The notes under the pieces were generated by a model. The model was not told where the DNA came from. It saw only the letters and a program-made list of their open reading frames with translations, and did no database searches. From positions 1-25,000 of the forward strand of contig JAXCGZ010021029.1 of the NCBI GenBank assembly GCA_037179515.1: a stretch of 25,000 bases of DNA. Reading direction: 5' to 3'. Below, piece after piece: positions 1-10,726 of this stretch (position 1 is its first letter; each line of letters begins with the position of its first letter). Source of the stretch: Halocaridina rubra. Lineage: Eukaryota; Arthropoda; Malacostraca; Decapoda; Atyidae. Both the position numbers and the translations under genes were made by a program.

Positions 1-200
1 TCTCCCCACTTGCTCCCTGCGGTGCGGCCGGTGTTTGCAGAGGGCGTCAAGGAGATATGTGACCGGACCCCTGAGGCTTGGCATCCGACATGGAGTACCT
101 GAGGGTGGGAAAGGCCGAGAGTTAGCCCTTTCCTAAACCACACGAAACATGAACTTGTGTTTCGTACGCAGGAACCTGCCCAGGAGAAATGCCCAATAAC
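1..200. other. unclassified GC-rich left edge
   Basis: More GC-rich than most of the window. The first roughly 37 codons on the plus strand are open (from position 1 to a TGA near 110) and could be the last codons of a truncated ORF, perhaps the 3' end of an LTR element whose LTR follows. The purine-rich stretch around 107-140 would suit a polypurine tract, but no family was recognised. Confidence 0.2.
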
Positions 201-586
201 TTCCCCCCCCGGAAGTAGGAGGGATTCCACTTTGAACCTGGCGCTGATTTGCTAGGATTAGATCTGACTGATTTCATTGGAGAATTGGATGTTAAGCCAC
301 GCCCTGCCCCTGGGGGTATTTAAAGAGCCACCCAGGGCAGAGACACTTAGTTAGCAGTTTGCCAGGGGCACGAATAGATCATAGACTGTGAAGTCATAGG
401 GTGGGGGCCATTGGGCCATTGGGCCACTGGGCCATTGGGCCATTGGGCCAGTTGAGGCATAGGGGCATTGAAGCGTCGAAGTTGTGTTGTACTCTAGAAT
501 AAATATAAGTAAAGGATTCACTGCGTGTCCATTCTTACCTCGTACCCTTCAGGCACTAGCATTTATTAACTTGTGACCACGCTACC
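200..586 (+). repeat. LTR-like promoter/terminator segment
   Basis: The order of signals resembles an LTR read on the plus strand. A TATA-like TATTTAAAG lies at 317-325. An initiator-like stretch around 340-360 follows, then a short tandem repeat at 405-450, and a polyadenylation signal AATAAA at 498-503. No second copy is present in the window, neither end is defined, and no primer-binding site was found. It could equally be another GC-rich repeat or a host promoter. The call rests only on the spacing of the signals. Confidence 0.28.
405..450 (+). repeat. octanucleotide tandem repeat (GGGCCATT)n
   Basis: About 5.75 copies of the 8-bp unit GGGCCATT stand in a row. The third copy has one change (GGGCCACT) and the last is partial (GGGCCA). 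The array sits between the TATA-like box and the AATAAA of the LTR-like segment. The near-perfect copies suggest recent expansion. Confidence 0.9.
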
Positions 587-613
587 ATAATTATAAATAT
601 AGATGTACGTAGG

Positions 614-3014
614 AGGAAAAGCTATACGTCAGATGAACTACGACGTGCTCTTGCTAGGATTAAGGCTACTGCCCCTGGGGAGGATGGTCTTACATATCAA
701 GTTCTCCATCTTCTTCAGAAAGTTCTGGTAACCCCCTACTGCGCCTCTTCAATCTTTGCTTTTGCTTGGGGCATGTGCCCTCTGCCTGGACCAGAAGCAC
801 TATTATTCCTCTACCAAAACCTGGAACCGACAAATTTAGGCCTATCTCCCTCACCTCCTGCTTCAGCAAAGTGTTTGAACGCATCCTTCTTGCCCGGCTC
901 ATGCACCGTCTACAGGATAAACTCTCCCCCAGTCTTTATGGTTTCCTCCCACAACGGAGCACACATCACTGCCTCGCTGAACTCTACACCCGTCTTTCTC
1001 CCACCAGTGTGGTCGCCTTCCTGGACCTCAAATCTGCCTTCGATATAGCCAACAAGGAAATTATTCTTGACCAGCTGGTGGACTTTGGAGTTCGGGGGAA
1101 CATACTGAAATGGATACGGGGATATCTCTGCAACAGAACATCAAGCGTCCTTTTTAAAGGGTCGTATAGCTCCTATGAACGGTTTGAACTGGGTACTCCT
1201 CAGGGGGGTGTGCTAAGTCCTTTTCTATTCAATATCCTTATGCATCGTCTACTCTCCCTCCTTCCTGTCATCCCCGGTACTACAGTTACCTGCTATGCGG
1301 ACGACATATGCATCCACACGACCTTCAGCACATGCTCCATGACTTTTACGTGTCTGCTACCTCCTGTGGCCTTATTATCTCCCCAGAAAAAAGCAGGATT
1401 TTTACTTCACGCAACTGCAGAGCACTGCCCGCATTCGCCATGGGTGGTAATGTCATCCCTCACTGCACACAGTACACGTATTTAGGTGCACCTGTCCGGA
1501 TCACCCCAGCTATACCTGCTCGTCAACGAATTCATCCCTTTGTGAAGAGCCTTCTTGACCGTCTTGAGCCCCGCTTTGCACCTGTCAAGTGGCTTGCCAA
1601 CAATGCTGCAGGAGTCTCCATCCCAGTGGCGAGGACCCTCTACATCCTACTACTTCGGTCAGTGGTTGACTATCTGTCTCCTGCCTTGTGTCAACTTCCT
1701 AAACCAGCTCTCGAGCCACTTGAAAAGTTCCAGAATCGAGTCATGAGATTTATCTTGGGATGTTCTCTCTCTACCCGTATTGTGAGTATGCAGTTGGAGC
1801 TCAACTTACCCCCTCTTGTGGAGAGGATTTATGCCAATGTGTCCTATTTTACTGTTAAGTGTCTTCACTACCCCTTTCTTGCTCCGTACTTCTCTGCTGT
1901 CATGAGGACGTCCCTTGATCCAGACGCACCCAGGCTCCCACTTCGAGCAGGAGGTCATAACCTTATCAGGGTGGTGAGTGACATTCTCCGTGGCCTTGAC
2001 ATCGACCTGCCAGTGCAGGCGGCTGTCCCAGATTTACCACCCTGGCGTGTCCCCCTCCCCGCTGTCACATATACACCGACCTCGAAGGATGTCTATCCCC
2101 CCTTGCAGAGACAGTTAGCTCTGGAGACTATCGCTGATGTATCCACGTCTGTCCCTGCAGCACACCACGTCTATGTTGATGGTTCTGTGCAAGCAGATGG
2201 GAGGGCGGCATGTGCTGTGTTTTCCCCCACCATGGAGCCGCCTGTGCCGGCTGATTCATGGATTGGCCGTAGACTACCCACCTCGTCGAGCTCCACCTAC
2301 TGTGAACTGAATGCCATATTGGATGCCGTGACTCTCCTTGTTCGACGACGAGTGAATGGGGTAATAATTTGTGACTCCCAATCGGCCCTACAAGCCCTAT
2401 CCTCGCCAAGACCTATCTGTGGCCGTGCTGTGGGAGATATACTATGTCGCCTCGCAGCCGCTCGGGATGCTTCTCTTGTTGTGTCATTTGTGTGGACTCC
2501 ATCCCACATTGGGCTGACTGGCAACGACACAGCGGATCGTCTTGCCAAGGCGGCCTGTATGCTGGATGGGCATGCTGTGGACGCTGAGCCCTCCCTCCGA
2601 TGCCTACGTAACATCATCTACTCAGCTGGGTTTGCCATGACGGTCCAGCGCAGGGACACGGAGAGGGCCAACAGTGTGTCCATACAGCACCATGATCACT
2701 TCCTTCACAGTCGCTACAAGTATCGCAGACACGGGTTAATGGTGCGGAAAAACAATGTAGTTAGTGCTCGGCTCAGAATGGGGTATCGGCCTTTATGGCA
2801 GGTCTCCCAGACTCTAGATATGCCACAGTACACCTCCTGTACATTATGCGACCGAACTAATGCTAACACTCTTGACCACTATTGTCTTCAGTGCCCCGCA
2901 GTGAGAGATGTTTTACCACGAGGTCAGAACTTAATACAGATCTGCTCATTTTTACTTAATGATGACAACCTTGATGTTATTCTTGCTCGTTTTCCTCACT
3001 TTGGTGGCCATTAA
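614..3014 (+). pseudogene. LINE ORF2 remnant: reverse transcriptase, RNase H, Cys/His tail
   Basis: Three overlapping frames together make one polyprotein. Frame one (from 614) has the APGEDGLTY-type start of the RT domain. It shifts near 725 into the frame running to 1485, which carries the RT core: PKPG, FRPISL, FLDLKSAFD, GTPQGGVLSP and the catalytic YADD at 1294-1305. A second shift near 1315-1320 leads into a 568-codon frame from 1308 to the TAA at 3012-3014. That frame holds the RT thumb and an RNase H domain with all acidic residues: Asp291, Glu333, Asp356 and Asp410 (numbered from 1308), with the SHIGLTGN motif before the last. A CTLC...HYCLQC motif lies near 2838-2900. The RNase H would degrade the RNA template. 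Both breaks look like single-base deletions, so the protein cannot be made intact. Confidence 0.88.
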
Positions 3015-3408
<394 letters not shown>

Positions 3409-3465
3409 TTTTACACAGTCATAATTGAACTTTGTCTGAATTGTTTGTTGCATATTCTCGTCTGT

Positions 3466-3498
<33 letters not shown>

Positions 3499-3513
3499 TA
3501 TAATAATAATAAT
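3466..3513. repeat. (TAA)n microsatellite
   Basis: About 16 units of TAA/AAT with one break (ACTA near 3497-3500). It lies 60 bp after the TC array. Confidence 0.95.
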
Positions 3514-3671
3514 TAAGAAAATGATGCTATAAAGGTTATGAAAAAGACCAAACAGTATTACTTAACAGTGATATAGTGCTACTCAGTAGTATACCCTATA
3601 CTGTCTTTTCTATTGATATAATGGTTCAACTTATATCAATACTGGTCAAAATGACATTCAAATGTGTGCTG
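3514..3671. other. flank between microsatellites and gypsy LTR
   Basis: About 160 bp of AT-rich sequence with no recognisable feature. A CAAAT at 3659-3663 matches the five bases right after the other LTR (9383-9387) but lies 8 bp from the LTR edge, so it is only a weak candidate for a target duplication. Confidence 0.4.
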
Positions 3672-4074
3672 GTTACAGTTTATTCTTGTTACTCTGATAC
3701 AACATAATGAATGTTCCAGTCTGCTAAGACAGAATAACCTTAAGTGGGACCTAAAGAACAATGTGGCTGTATGCACTACTGGCTCTTCTCATACTACATA
3801 AAAATTTACTGCGCACACTATGTTGTCATACTTCATATAAAGTAAATGATAACCTTCTTTTGCAGTGTATAAACATGATTAATTAACATAAATAACTTCT
3901 GTCACGTACATATTTATTAGGCATTAAGAGCTCATATGCGATGCGGCCACCTGTTAGTGAGATACAGCTGTTTAGTGTTTACTTCCCCAATTCGCCCACA
4001 CTCCCACAAATGGTGCATGATTACCTACCCACCTTATTTAAACCCAGTTTATGGTACCTCATACCAATATCCCA
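3672..4074 (-). repeat. 3' LTR of the gypsy element
   Basis: About 403 bp, matching 8981-9382 in the same orientation. On the minus strand it starts TGGGATATTGG and ends CTGTAAC. A TATA-like TTTAAATA lies about 30 bp into it (plus 4036-4043). An AATAAA on the minus strand (plus 3913-3918) is still intact here but lost in the other copy. The unusual non-CA end may be a mutation or a feature of the family. Confidence 0.9.
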
Positions 4075-4090
4075 TATCCCCCCTGTTTTC
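4075..4090 (-). other. polypurine tract of the gypsy element
   Basis: Minus-strand GAAAACAGGGGGGATA stands directly before the LTR start TGGG. A purine run at this spot primes plus-strand DNA synthesis in LTR retrotransposons. It confirms both the orientation and the LTR boundary at 4074. Confidence 0.75.
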
Positions 4091-4321
4091 AGCTGGAAAC
4101 TCATACTCTGTTACATAATCCCCAAGGTATGCTGGAGGGCTTCTGTTCCGGCTCGGTCTTGGAGATGATGATGCAGGAGTTAGCCGTTCTGAGGTCAGCA
4201 CGGGGCCTGGTTCATGTATTTTGGGGGGTGCTGGGGCTTTGTACTCCTTGGGTGGGGTCAGGGCTGTTGCTATGTGGTAGCCGTTGGATCATCATCGGAG
4301 GGCTTCATTTTGCATTCCAAC

Positions 4322-4535
4322 TTATGGCAGACTACTGCCTGGTGCAGTTGTGAGATCAGGGCCACGGCTTTTAGGACTCGAAGTGCTATACTCGGTTTTT
4401 GCTGTCTCACCCGTTTTCGGTATAATCTTTGGATGAGTGGACATCCGTGGTGTGGAATAGTTGGTGTTAGCTAGCTTTTGAATTTGGCACAGGAACTGCC
4501 TGTTCCTCAAAGTCAGTCGACCTGAGCTGTCCACC
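4322..4535 (-). pseudogene. gypsy pol C-terminal tail
   Basis: Minus-strand frame ending at 4322. It starts with the motif VDSSGRLTLRNRQFL, which in related gypsy Pol proteins lies just after the integrase chromatin-end domain. This shows that pol resumes on the far side of the nested LINE. Comparison with typical family order suggests that some 30-40 residues between the PLTPGE segment (near 4915) and this motif are missing, as if the LINE insertion deleted target DNA. Downstream, to the polypurine tract, the same frame keeps Pro/Gln/His-rich coding-like text broken by stops. Confidence 0.7.
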
Positions 4536-4905
4536 TTTTTTTTTTTTTTGTGTGACACCGAGACAGGCAAAAACTGCCCTCATCAATAAAGGCCCAGGCA
4601 CAAGAAAACACCAAGATGAAGGAAAAGAAAAGAGTTAAGGACAAGGCAGAGATGAGGTAGTATTACACAAAGGAAAGCGACAGACAGAAAAAATGGTCAA
4701 ATTACAGAGGACCTAGAGGTATGGAGGATTAGGACCTGAGATGACAATAGAGCTGCTTTTTGAAGGAAGATAGGTCATAAGACTAAGGAAAGACAGAGGG
4801 AGGAAGAGAGTTCCGGAGTCTTGAGGTAGATTGGAAGAAGTAGTTGCTGCACCGACCAATCCGCGAGCTACAAATCTCCACACAGTACCTGTGAGATGAG
4901 TTATA
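4536..4905 (-). mobile_element. nested 5'-truncated LINE 3' end
   Basis: On the minus strand this reads as the last ~35 codons of a LINE ORF2, with the tail motif NYFFQSTSRLRNSLPP near 4800-4850 (the usual form ends in WNSLP). A 3' UTR follows with GATGAGGGCAG and CGGTGTC, and a poly(A) of 14 (plus-strand T run 4536-4549). The tail motif is typical of jockey/CR1-like non-LTR elements. It interrupts the gypsy pol frame, so it inserted later. The 5' edge (about 4905) is inferred from where gypsy integrase similarity ends. A related 3' end occurs at 11040-11159. Confidence 0.75.
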
Positions 4906-5663
4906 TGGCTTTGTTTCTCCTGGAGTTAAGGGGGACGGCAGCCGGGTGTTGCGCTGGAGATTATTGACTTGTTTGGTGAATCTCACCCGGAGTGCCTCTT
5001 CTTAATGTTTCCAAGTTGGGCGCCAAATTGTATGAACTTCTGGACTGGTAAATACTTGCATACCCGAGGCAAATGTCAGTAGATCCAGAAGATTCTTGTT
5101 AAAGATAATTTGTGCTGGTGACATACCAGGTTTGGGGTCTGGTATGTTGTGGTATTGCAGCAATCCAGCTACCACTGCCTTTGTGTCAAGGCCAGCATTT
5201 GTGTCTGTATGAGATGCCAATAAGTGCTTCCTGGATTTGACTGCTATTTCTGCTCTGCCGTTCAGTTTAGGGTAGTATGCTTATGAGAGGCGATCCTTAA
5301 CACCTCAATATTGCAGCATTAATTCTGTTTCCTTTGCAGTGAATTCGGGTCCACCATCTGTGCTCAGTTCCTCGGGTACGCCGAATGTTGCGAAGTACTT
5401 GATGAGAGCCGAGATGAAGCCCTTGGTGCCTGACTTAGATGCAACCATGTGTGACCACCCATTGAACCTGTCCACAATTACTAAGTATCTGATGCCATGT
5501 GCCACAAGAAGTCTGCTGCAATGGCTTGGAAGGGGCTGCTTGGCAGGCATAGTTGCACTGGTGGCATGCGTGTGTCCTCAACATCTCTAGTGATTCCAGG
5601 CCAAAATACTGTGCTTAGTGCCCTACTGGTGCCTTGGTGTGTGGCATGGAGAACCCGAAACAC
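4906..5663 (-). pseudogene. gypsy integrase remnant
   Basis: Frames on the minus strand carry an HHCC-type N-terminal zinc region (LHATHQGTSRA...VFWPGI...EDTR, 5663-5560). A catalytic core follows with DRFNGW, STDGGPEF (second Asp) and NGRAEIAVKS (catalytic Glu, near 5240). After this come the DPKPGMSPAQIIF segment and IWRPTWKH. Integrase would insert the cDNA into the genome. The frame shifts once near 5550. Stops interrupt it at 5305-5307, near 5275 and near 5000. The KQVNNLQ...SPLTPGE stretch up to about 4910 is the end of the gypsy sequence before the nested LINE. Confidence 0.85.
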
Positions 5664-5704
5664 CTCCTTCTAAAGTTCTTGTGGTATCACGATCCTGTGG
5701 TCCA

Positions 5705-7522
5705 TCATGATGGGCTCGTTACAAGGAATAACCTATCATGGTATTGCCAGTACGACTGCAGTTCTTCAGGTAAGCCATCGCGGGACTTTGGAAATCCAAA
5801 CTCAATGAGTGGCATGAGCAGCTGAAGTTCATTGTCAGTCAAGGTGCTCTTCCTAACTCTATTGAATGTGACAGCACCGAGAGAATCTGTCGATGACCTT
5901 GCTATAGCATTCCCAAGTGTTTCTAGGTTGTCTTGAATACTTACTGGAATGTGGATGGTGGACAGAGCTCTCACTTCACTTCCTTTGTTGAACTGGTATG
6001 TGTTTGATGGATACCGTGACGTTGCGTCTGCTGCTAGTATGGTCTTGTCAGGTACATGTACATTCTGATACTGCCACATAAGTGTGCTTTGCTTAAGTCT
6101 GAAAAGTCTTGGGTTTGTGATGTCATGTAGGGCCTGATTACCGAGAACTTTCACCAGTAGTTTGTGGTCTGTGGATATGACGAGATCGCGGCAACCCACA
6201 GTGAAGAAGCGACTATCTTCTAGTGCCCATGCGACTGCTAAAGCTTCTCCTTTGATCGATGCATAAAGTTTCTCAGCATCTCTTAGGAAGTAAGATCCAG
6301 CTAGAGCTACCATCCATTCATCTTCACAGCATCCAGGAATTAGGGAGTCACAGTCACAATGCTTTTGGCACAGCCAATATCCTACCCTGGTACTGGACCA
6401 ATCGGGATTAAGGCATGTCCGCTTGCTGGGGTCAAATATTTCAACTCCTTCCTTGATCTTGTTGATGATGGCCTTTTTGGCACGTTGGGATGCCTCTTCC
6501 AGATCAGAGTTCCACCTGAAGCTGACCTTTGGGGTGAGGAGAGGCTCGAATGGTGACATCATGTCCATAGTTATGCCATAGTGTGACACCTGGTTTACAA
6601 GGTCAAACCATCCCTGTATGTCTGTGATGTTGGAAGGTCTGGGAAAAGATGCGATGGCATTCAGGTACTTAGGCAGAGGTCTTACTTCAGGCTTGGTGAT
6701 CTGAAAACCTGCAAAGTCAACTTCCATCGATGCAAACTGGAACGTGGTTGGGTTGAGGACTACCCCGTTTCTTCCGACTAGATCTAGAAAATCAATGACC
6801 CGCCACCAGTGTTCTCCCAGGTCAGTGTCCCATAGGATAGTATCCTCCACGTATATTGTCTTCCTTGGCATGTCTGCGATGATTACGTTGTATTGCTGTT
6901 TGTAGGCATCCTGTGATGCGAGGAATCCCATTGGTACATACCGATACTGGAACCTGTCTTGGTTAGTCAAGAATGTGGTTTTGTGGCGATCTGATCAGAT
7001 TTCAGTGGAGTGAAAACCATTCCATGCATCTGTGGCCGTCTTGAATCTGTTGGGTGGGATGACCTTGGCTTGTTTGATAGGTGGGTTGGTATGATGGGTT
7101 TCCTGTACTCTGTGGCAATTTAGTGGCTGAAGATCGACTGTCCGACAAGGTGTACCGTCCAACTTTGGTGTCAGGACCATGCTGTGGAGCCAGGTTATGG
7201 GCGTGTTAGGAGGCACCCGCTCTATTACACCCAGAGTTACGTCTCTGTGAAGTTGTTCTCGCACTTTGTTTTGCCAGTGGACTGGTACATTTGGAGGTCT
7301 CCTGGTTACCACCAGCTGAACATGTGGGTCGACCCTAATCTCCATTGGAGGGCCGGTCATTGCAAGGAGCGGCTGGTGTGGGCAAATGTTGAATGCTGAT
7401 GATGCATACCTATCCTGTACCTGTCTTTGATAGATTAAATTGATGGCGCTAACGGTAGATGAGCTGGATGGGGTGGTGGTGCAGTACGCACAGGGCATCT
7501 GTATCCTGCTGGCGAGGGGCAA
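5705..7522 (-). pseudogene. gypsy reverse transcriptase-RNase H remnant
   Basis: One minus-strand frame from 7522 to 5705 with a single TGA at 6995-6997. The RT N-terminal half has LGVIERVP, PKLDGTPCRTVDLQPLN and TDAWNGFHS. After the stop come VPMGFLASQDAY and the active-site region IYVEDTILWD, in which the expected YVDD reads YVED. RT connection motifs follow (VLNPTTFQF, VDFAGFQIT, PLPKYL). The RNase H domain has NPDWS, KGEALAVAWALE and STDHKLLVK, giving the D-E-D acids, and ends with ADATSRYPS. The enzyme would copy element RNA into cDNA. The stop and the active-site change make it inactive. The frame ends by frameshift before integrase. Confidence 0.92.
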
Positions 7523-8151
7523 TCACTTGTGTTCATGGTATTATGACACACCTTGGTTTCACCCGTTGCACCTATTCTGGGAAAATCTGGCTCAATAACC
7601 CCCAGGCGTTCCGCTCTGCTCAGGTAGAACCAGTTGATGGAGTCTGTGACACAGACAATGGTTGAAATTTTAAGTTGTTTGACCTTTGCACTGCTGCTGG
7701 ATAGCTTTAGGAATAAGGCCACCCAAAACATTATTTCCTCGTTATTAGCTGCTAGGATGCCTTTGGAGACACAAGTGAGTTGTTGCTGATGTAAGCCCAA
7801 TTTCTTGAGGAGATTTAATCCCATCATACAGGTTTGTGCGCATTAGTCAGCGACGGTAGAAATGTTGGCAGATTGCTTTGGTGGACTTGATATCCCCATC
7901 TTAGTGTAAGCCTCGCCTTCCACAGCTACTGTCAAAGTCAAAGTTGGATGTGGTTGGGCATCACTTGAGCAGGAGCCTGTTTTGGTGGTGGCTACATAGT
8001 GAAACAATGCTCCCATTTGGTTGCTAGATTCTGGTTGAGCTGGTTTTCGGTTGTGTGAGTTGTTCTTGTTCCAGCACTTGAGGCACAACTTGAATTCCTT
8101 ACGTTTACCCCTCACCTTACTAGTTGGGGGGTGAGACAGCCGCACTGACAT
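7435..8151 (-). pseudogene. gypsy zinc-knuckle and aspartic protease region remnant
   Basis: One minus-strand frame with a TAA at 7843-7845. Upstream of the stop, a degenerate zinc knuckle is visible (KLCLKCWNKNNSH). The protease active site should follow as a D-T/S-G-A-Q triad region. Here the text is VAD, then the stop, then CAQTC, so the catalytic triplet is destroyed exactly at the stop. Then MMGLNLLKKLGL, a hydrophobic stretch and the DFPRIGATGE motif, which in related elements links protease to RT. The frame shifts near 7500 into the RT frame. Confidence 0.75.
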
Positions 8152-8954
8152 CGCATCTTGTTTTTCAGGTTGTCTGGCTCACTGTTTTCATGTGCAGAGT
8201 CTGGGGATGCTTGGCTGGTCTGGCTTTGGCCCATCTTTCTGTAACTACTGGCTGTCACCCTTGGGGTTTCAATCACCGTGGCCCGGGTGGCAGTTTCCTT
8301 ACTGTCAACCAGGGCAGCTGTTTCATTCAGTGCTTTAGTGTCAATTTTTGTTATACCGAGTACCTCCTTCCTAATTTTTTCATCTGCCAGTCCATTCAGG
8401 AGAACCAGCTTGACTATGTCCATTGTGTAATCGATTGCGATGGTGCTGGAACAGGTGGCTTCATTACAGTTGCCCATTATTGTCCACTGGCAGACATTGG
8501 CCAACCCATGTAGTCTTGCTACATACTGTCTGACATGTTCCCCCAGATCTTGTTTTGTCTGAAGTAGTGTCACATTTCTCACGTTCACCACTGCTAGGCA
8601 TTTCATGGCATCCAGGACCTTTCCCTCAATTCTGCTGGCTATCGTTGGGTCGTCTCTGAACAATTTGGCTTCCAACTCTTGACTCGCAGCAGGCCAATAG
8701 GTGAGTGGTGATTTGGCCCATGCTGAGATAGTACCATTTCTAAACATCTCTCACCAGCGGGTGAATGTGGCCCAGTCATCTTCACTGATACCTTGCAGTA
8801 AAACTGGACGATTGATTTTGGGTGGGTTTTGCCATGTTTCCCTGGACTCATGAACATTTCTCTGATGTAAATGTATCAATCCAGTGCTTGTTGGCATGTC
8901 ATCGTCCGTCTTCAACTCAGTACATCCCGCTGCTTCACATCTTAAGGATGCCAT
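8112..8954 (-). pseudogene. gypsy gag remnant with N-terminal C2H2-like finger
   Basis: Minus-strand frame starting at an ATG (8954-8952), 27 nt inside the end of the 5' LTR, a normal place for gag. It is interrupted by one TGA (8751-8753, plus TCA). Residues 6-35 have Cys6, Cys11, His30 and His35, spaced like a loose C2H2 finger, a feature I associate with gag of some invertebrate gypsy elements. The middle (8747-8200) is helical, capsid-like sequence with an LVLLNGLADEKIR segment. It ends at 8112 in what should be the first zinc knuckle, where a frameshift leads into the overlapping frame at 8151. The element probably had a single gag-pol frame originally (inference). Confidence 0.75.
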
Positions 8955-8980
8955 CTTCTGTAGGCTACAGGTAGACCTAG

Positions 8981-9382
8981 GTTACAGTTTATTCCTGTAG
9001 CTCTGGTACAACATAACAAATGCTCCAGTCTGCAAAGACAGAATAACCCTAATTAGGACCTAAAGAACAAAGTGGCTATGTGCACTACTGGCTCTTCTCA
9101 TACTAAATAAATATTTACTGTGCACACTATGTTGTAATACCTCATATAAAGTAAATGATAACATTCTTTGCAGTGTATAAACATGATTAATTAATATAAA
9201 TAACTTCTGTGACTTCCATGTTAATAAGGTATTAACAGCTCATACGCAATATGGCCACCTGCTAGTGAGATACAGCTGTTTAGTATTTACCTCTCTGCTT
9301 CGCCCACTCTCCCATAGGTAGCGCATAATTACCAACCTGCCATATTTAAACCCAGTTTATGCTACCTCGTACCAATATCCCA
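8981..9382 (-). repeat. 5' LTR of the gypsy element
   Basis: About 402 bp, matching 3672-4074. The TATA-like box is kept (plus 9343-9350). The AATAAA of the other copy has become a non-consensus TTATTA-type sequence here. The right edge is set by the start TGGGATATTGG on the minus strand. The left edge is set by loss of similarity just after the GTTACAG shared by both copies. Confidence 0.9.
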
Positions 9383-10433
9383 CAAATACTGCACTGGCTT
9401 ATAACTGGTCAGTCTGAAACAATCATTGTCATAAGTGAACAATTACTACTATCATCTCTTCCTCTCATTAACCCTAAACCAGCCTCGGCAGTCATATCCA
9501 TACCCATTACCTTTCAGTTCCTTCAAGTCACTCAGAGATCCATCCTGAACATTCCTTCTCCTGTGAGACAGAGTCCACCTGGTCAGCCTTCAATATAGTA
9601 TCACCCAGCCCTTCTTAACTATCAGAAGAGGCTGAATGACTCCATTGGTAATGCCTATTTAGGATGTAACATGTCACTTCATATTGTCAAACACATTATG
9701 GAAGACTACAACCACACAGAGTCACATATGCCAACAACACAAAACAAACTCCCTGAGAGCTCTTTGGGAAAACCCAGAATCAGCTGTTGCCTAATTTCAT
9801 GCAGTTTTAAAGTAAGCTTAGGGACCTTGTGAGCTCTTAAGCTTCTCTGATACTTAGGGACCTATCTGTCAAAAAAATACACAAGCAAGTTGGAGATGAA
9901 GTACAGATGCTATCAACACAATTCATAGCTATGGCTGCCTGATGCTGGGAAGCCAATATTAGGGAAGGAGCATGGTAGCATTCTGCCTCTGTGACAACTC
10001 TCTCTCACTGCAGATAAACAACTGTATGTTTATTGCTTGTTTTTACCCTCTTCATAAACTTTAGATTCTTTTGTCTGTAAACGGGGGCAGCGTTTAATTA
10101 GATTCTTCTCATGTAAAATTGAATGTTTGGAAATGAAGAATACACACACAAACGCACCACATTAATAGCATATTGATGAGGAATGCCACAATGCCTAATG
10201 CTTTGTTGCCATGGATTGAATAATTTTATAAAATCCATATTAATTTTAGTATGTTTACTTTGTGTCTATGCTCTATAGTTATATGATTGGATCTCCGTAA
10301 GAATAAATTTGTATTACTTTTGCCAATAATAGCGTTGTAATATAAGAATATGCCTCCGCGGATACCTTTATATAATGAAATTTTATCATATTAAAGGTAT
10401 TTCCTCCCGCTCCTCACAATACATGCTATATAT
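9383..10433. other. unclassified AT-rich region
   Basis: No convincing gene. A 79-codon open frame from 9359 begins inside the LTR and is not credible. There is an imperfect inverted repeat, ATACCTTTAT (10362-10371) against TTAAAGGTAT (10391-10400). Otherwise I see nothing I can name. Confidence 0.4.
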
Positions 10434-10525
10434 CCAGAGGGGGTCCCCATGTAACTTCAGGGTTCCGTTCCTGACAGCTGACTTAAAGTGGGTTTCGACG
10501 TAAGTTGGGAAATACCTAAATTCGA
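10434..10525 (+). repeat. possible terminal fragment of a DNA transposon
   Basis: The string CAGAGGGGGTCCCC, then GGGTTCCGTTCCTGAC and TTTCGACGTAAGTTGGGA, resembles the subterminal sequence of some pogo/Tigger-like transposons (recalled pattern, not checked). There is no flanking TA at the exact edge and no matching opposite end was found. Low confidence. Confidence 0.2.
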
Positions 10526-10592
10526 ATCTTGGTTCCCCAACTAACGTTAAGAATGAATACTCTAAAGCATAGAGAAATAATTCGAGTTCTTA

Positions 10593-10726
10593 ATCTAAGA
10601 CTTAAAAATAGTAAAACTAAACTTTATAGAATTGCTTATCTTTACTTGTGTAATCTAAAATATAAAAATAATAAAATTACACTACAGTACAGTATACAGT
10701 ATAATATGCTTACCTTTACTTGTGTG
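10593..10726 (+). repeat. imperfect tandem duplication, ~75-bp unit
   Basis: Two adjacent related units, 10593-10651 and 10652-10726. Both begin AATCTAA. The units end GCTTATCTTTACTTGTGT and GCTTACCTTTACTTGTGT respectively, and these ends lie 75 bp apart. The second unit carries extra CAGTA-type repeats in its middle. Confidence 0.7.

Larger units (their letters stand above)
3672..9382 (-). mobile_element. complete but defective Ty3/gypsy LTR retrotransposon
   Basis: A 5.7-kb element on the minus strand. In its own orientation: 5' LTR (9382-8981), gag (8954-8112), zinc-knuckle and protease region, reverse transcriptase with RNase H, integrase, a pol tail, polypurine tract (4090-4075) and 3' LTR (4074-3672). 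The order protease-RT-RNase H-integrase is diagnostic of Ty3/gypsy. The two LTRs differ at roughly 55 of about 400 positions by my count. With the many stops and frameshifts this indicates an old, dead insertion. A LINE 3' fragment is nested at 4536-~4905. No clear TGG-type primer-binding site was seen after the 5' LTR. Confidence 0.93.

Noticed and set aside
8112..8151. Programmed -1 frameshift between gag and pol
   Set aside because: The overlap fits a -1 shift and contains GAAAAAC, but it lacks a proper slippery heptamer, and the break falls in the middle of a zinc knuckle, so a simple indel is more likely.
9359..9598. 79-codon open frame at the right end of the gypsy LTR
   Set aside because: It starts inside the LTR and continues into unrelated flank; composition and context give no support.
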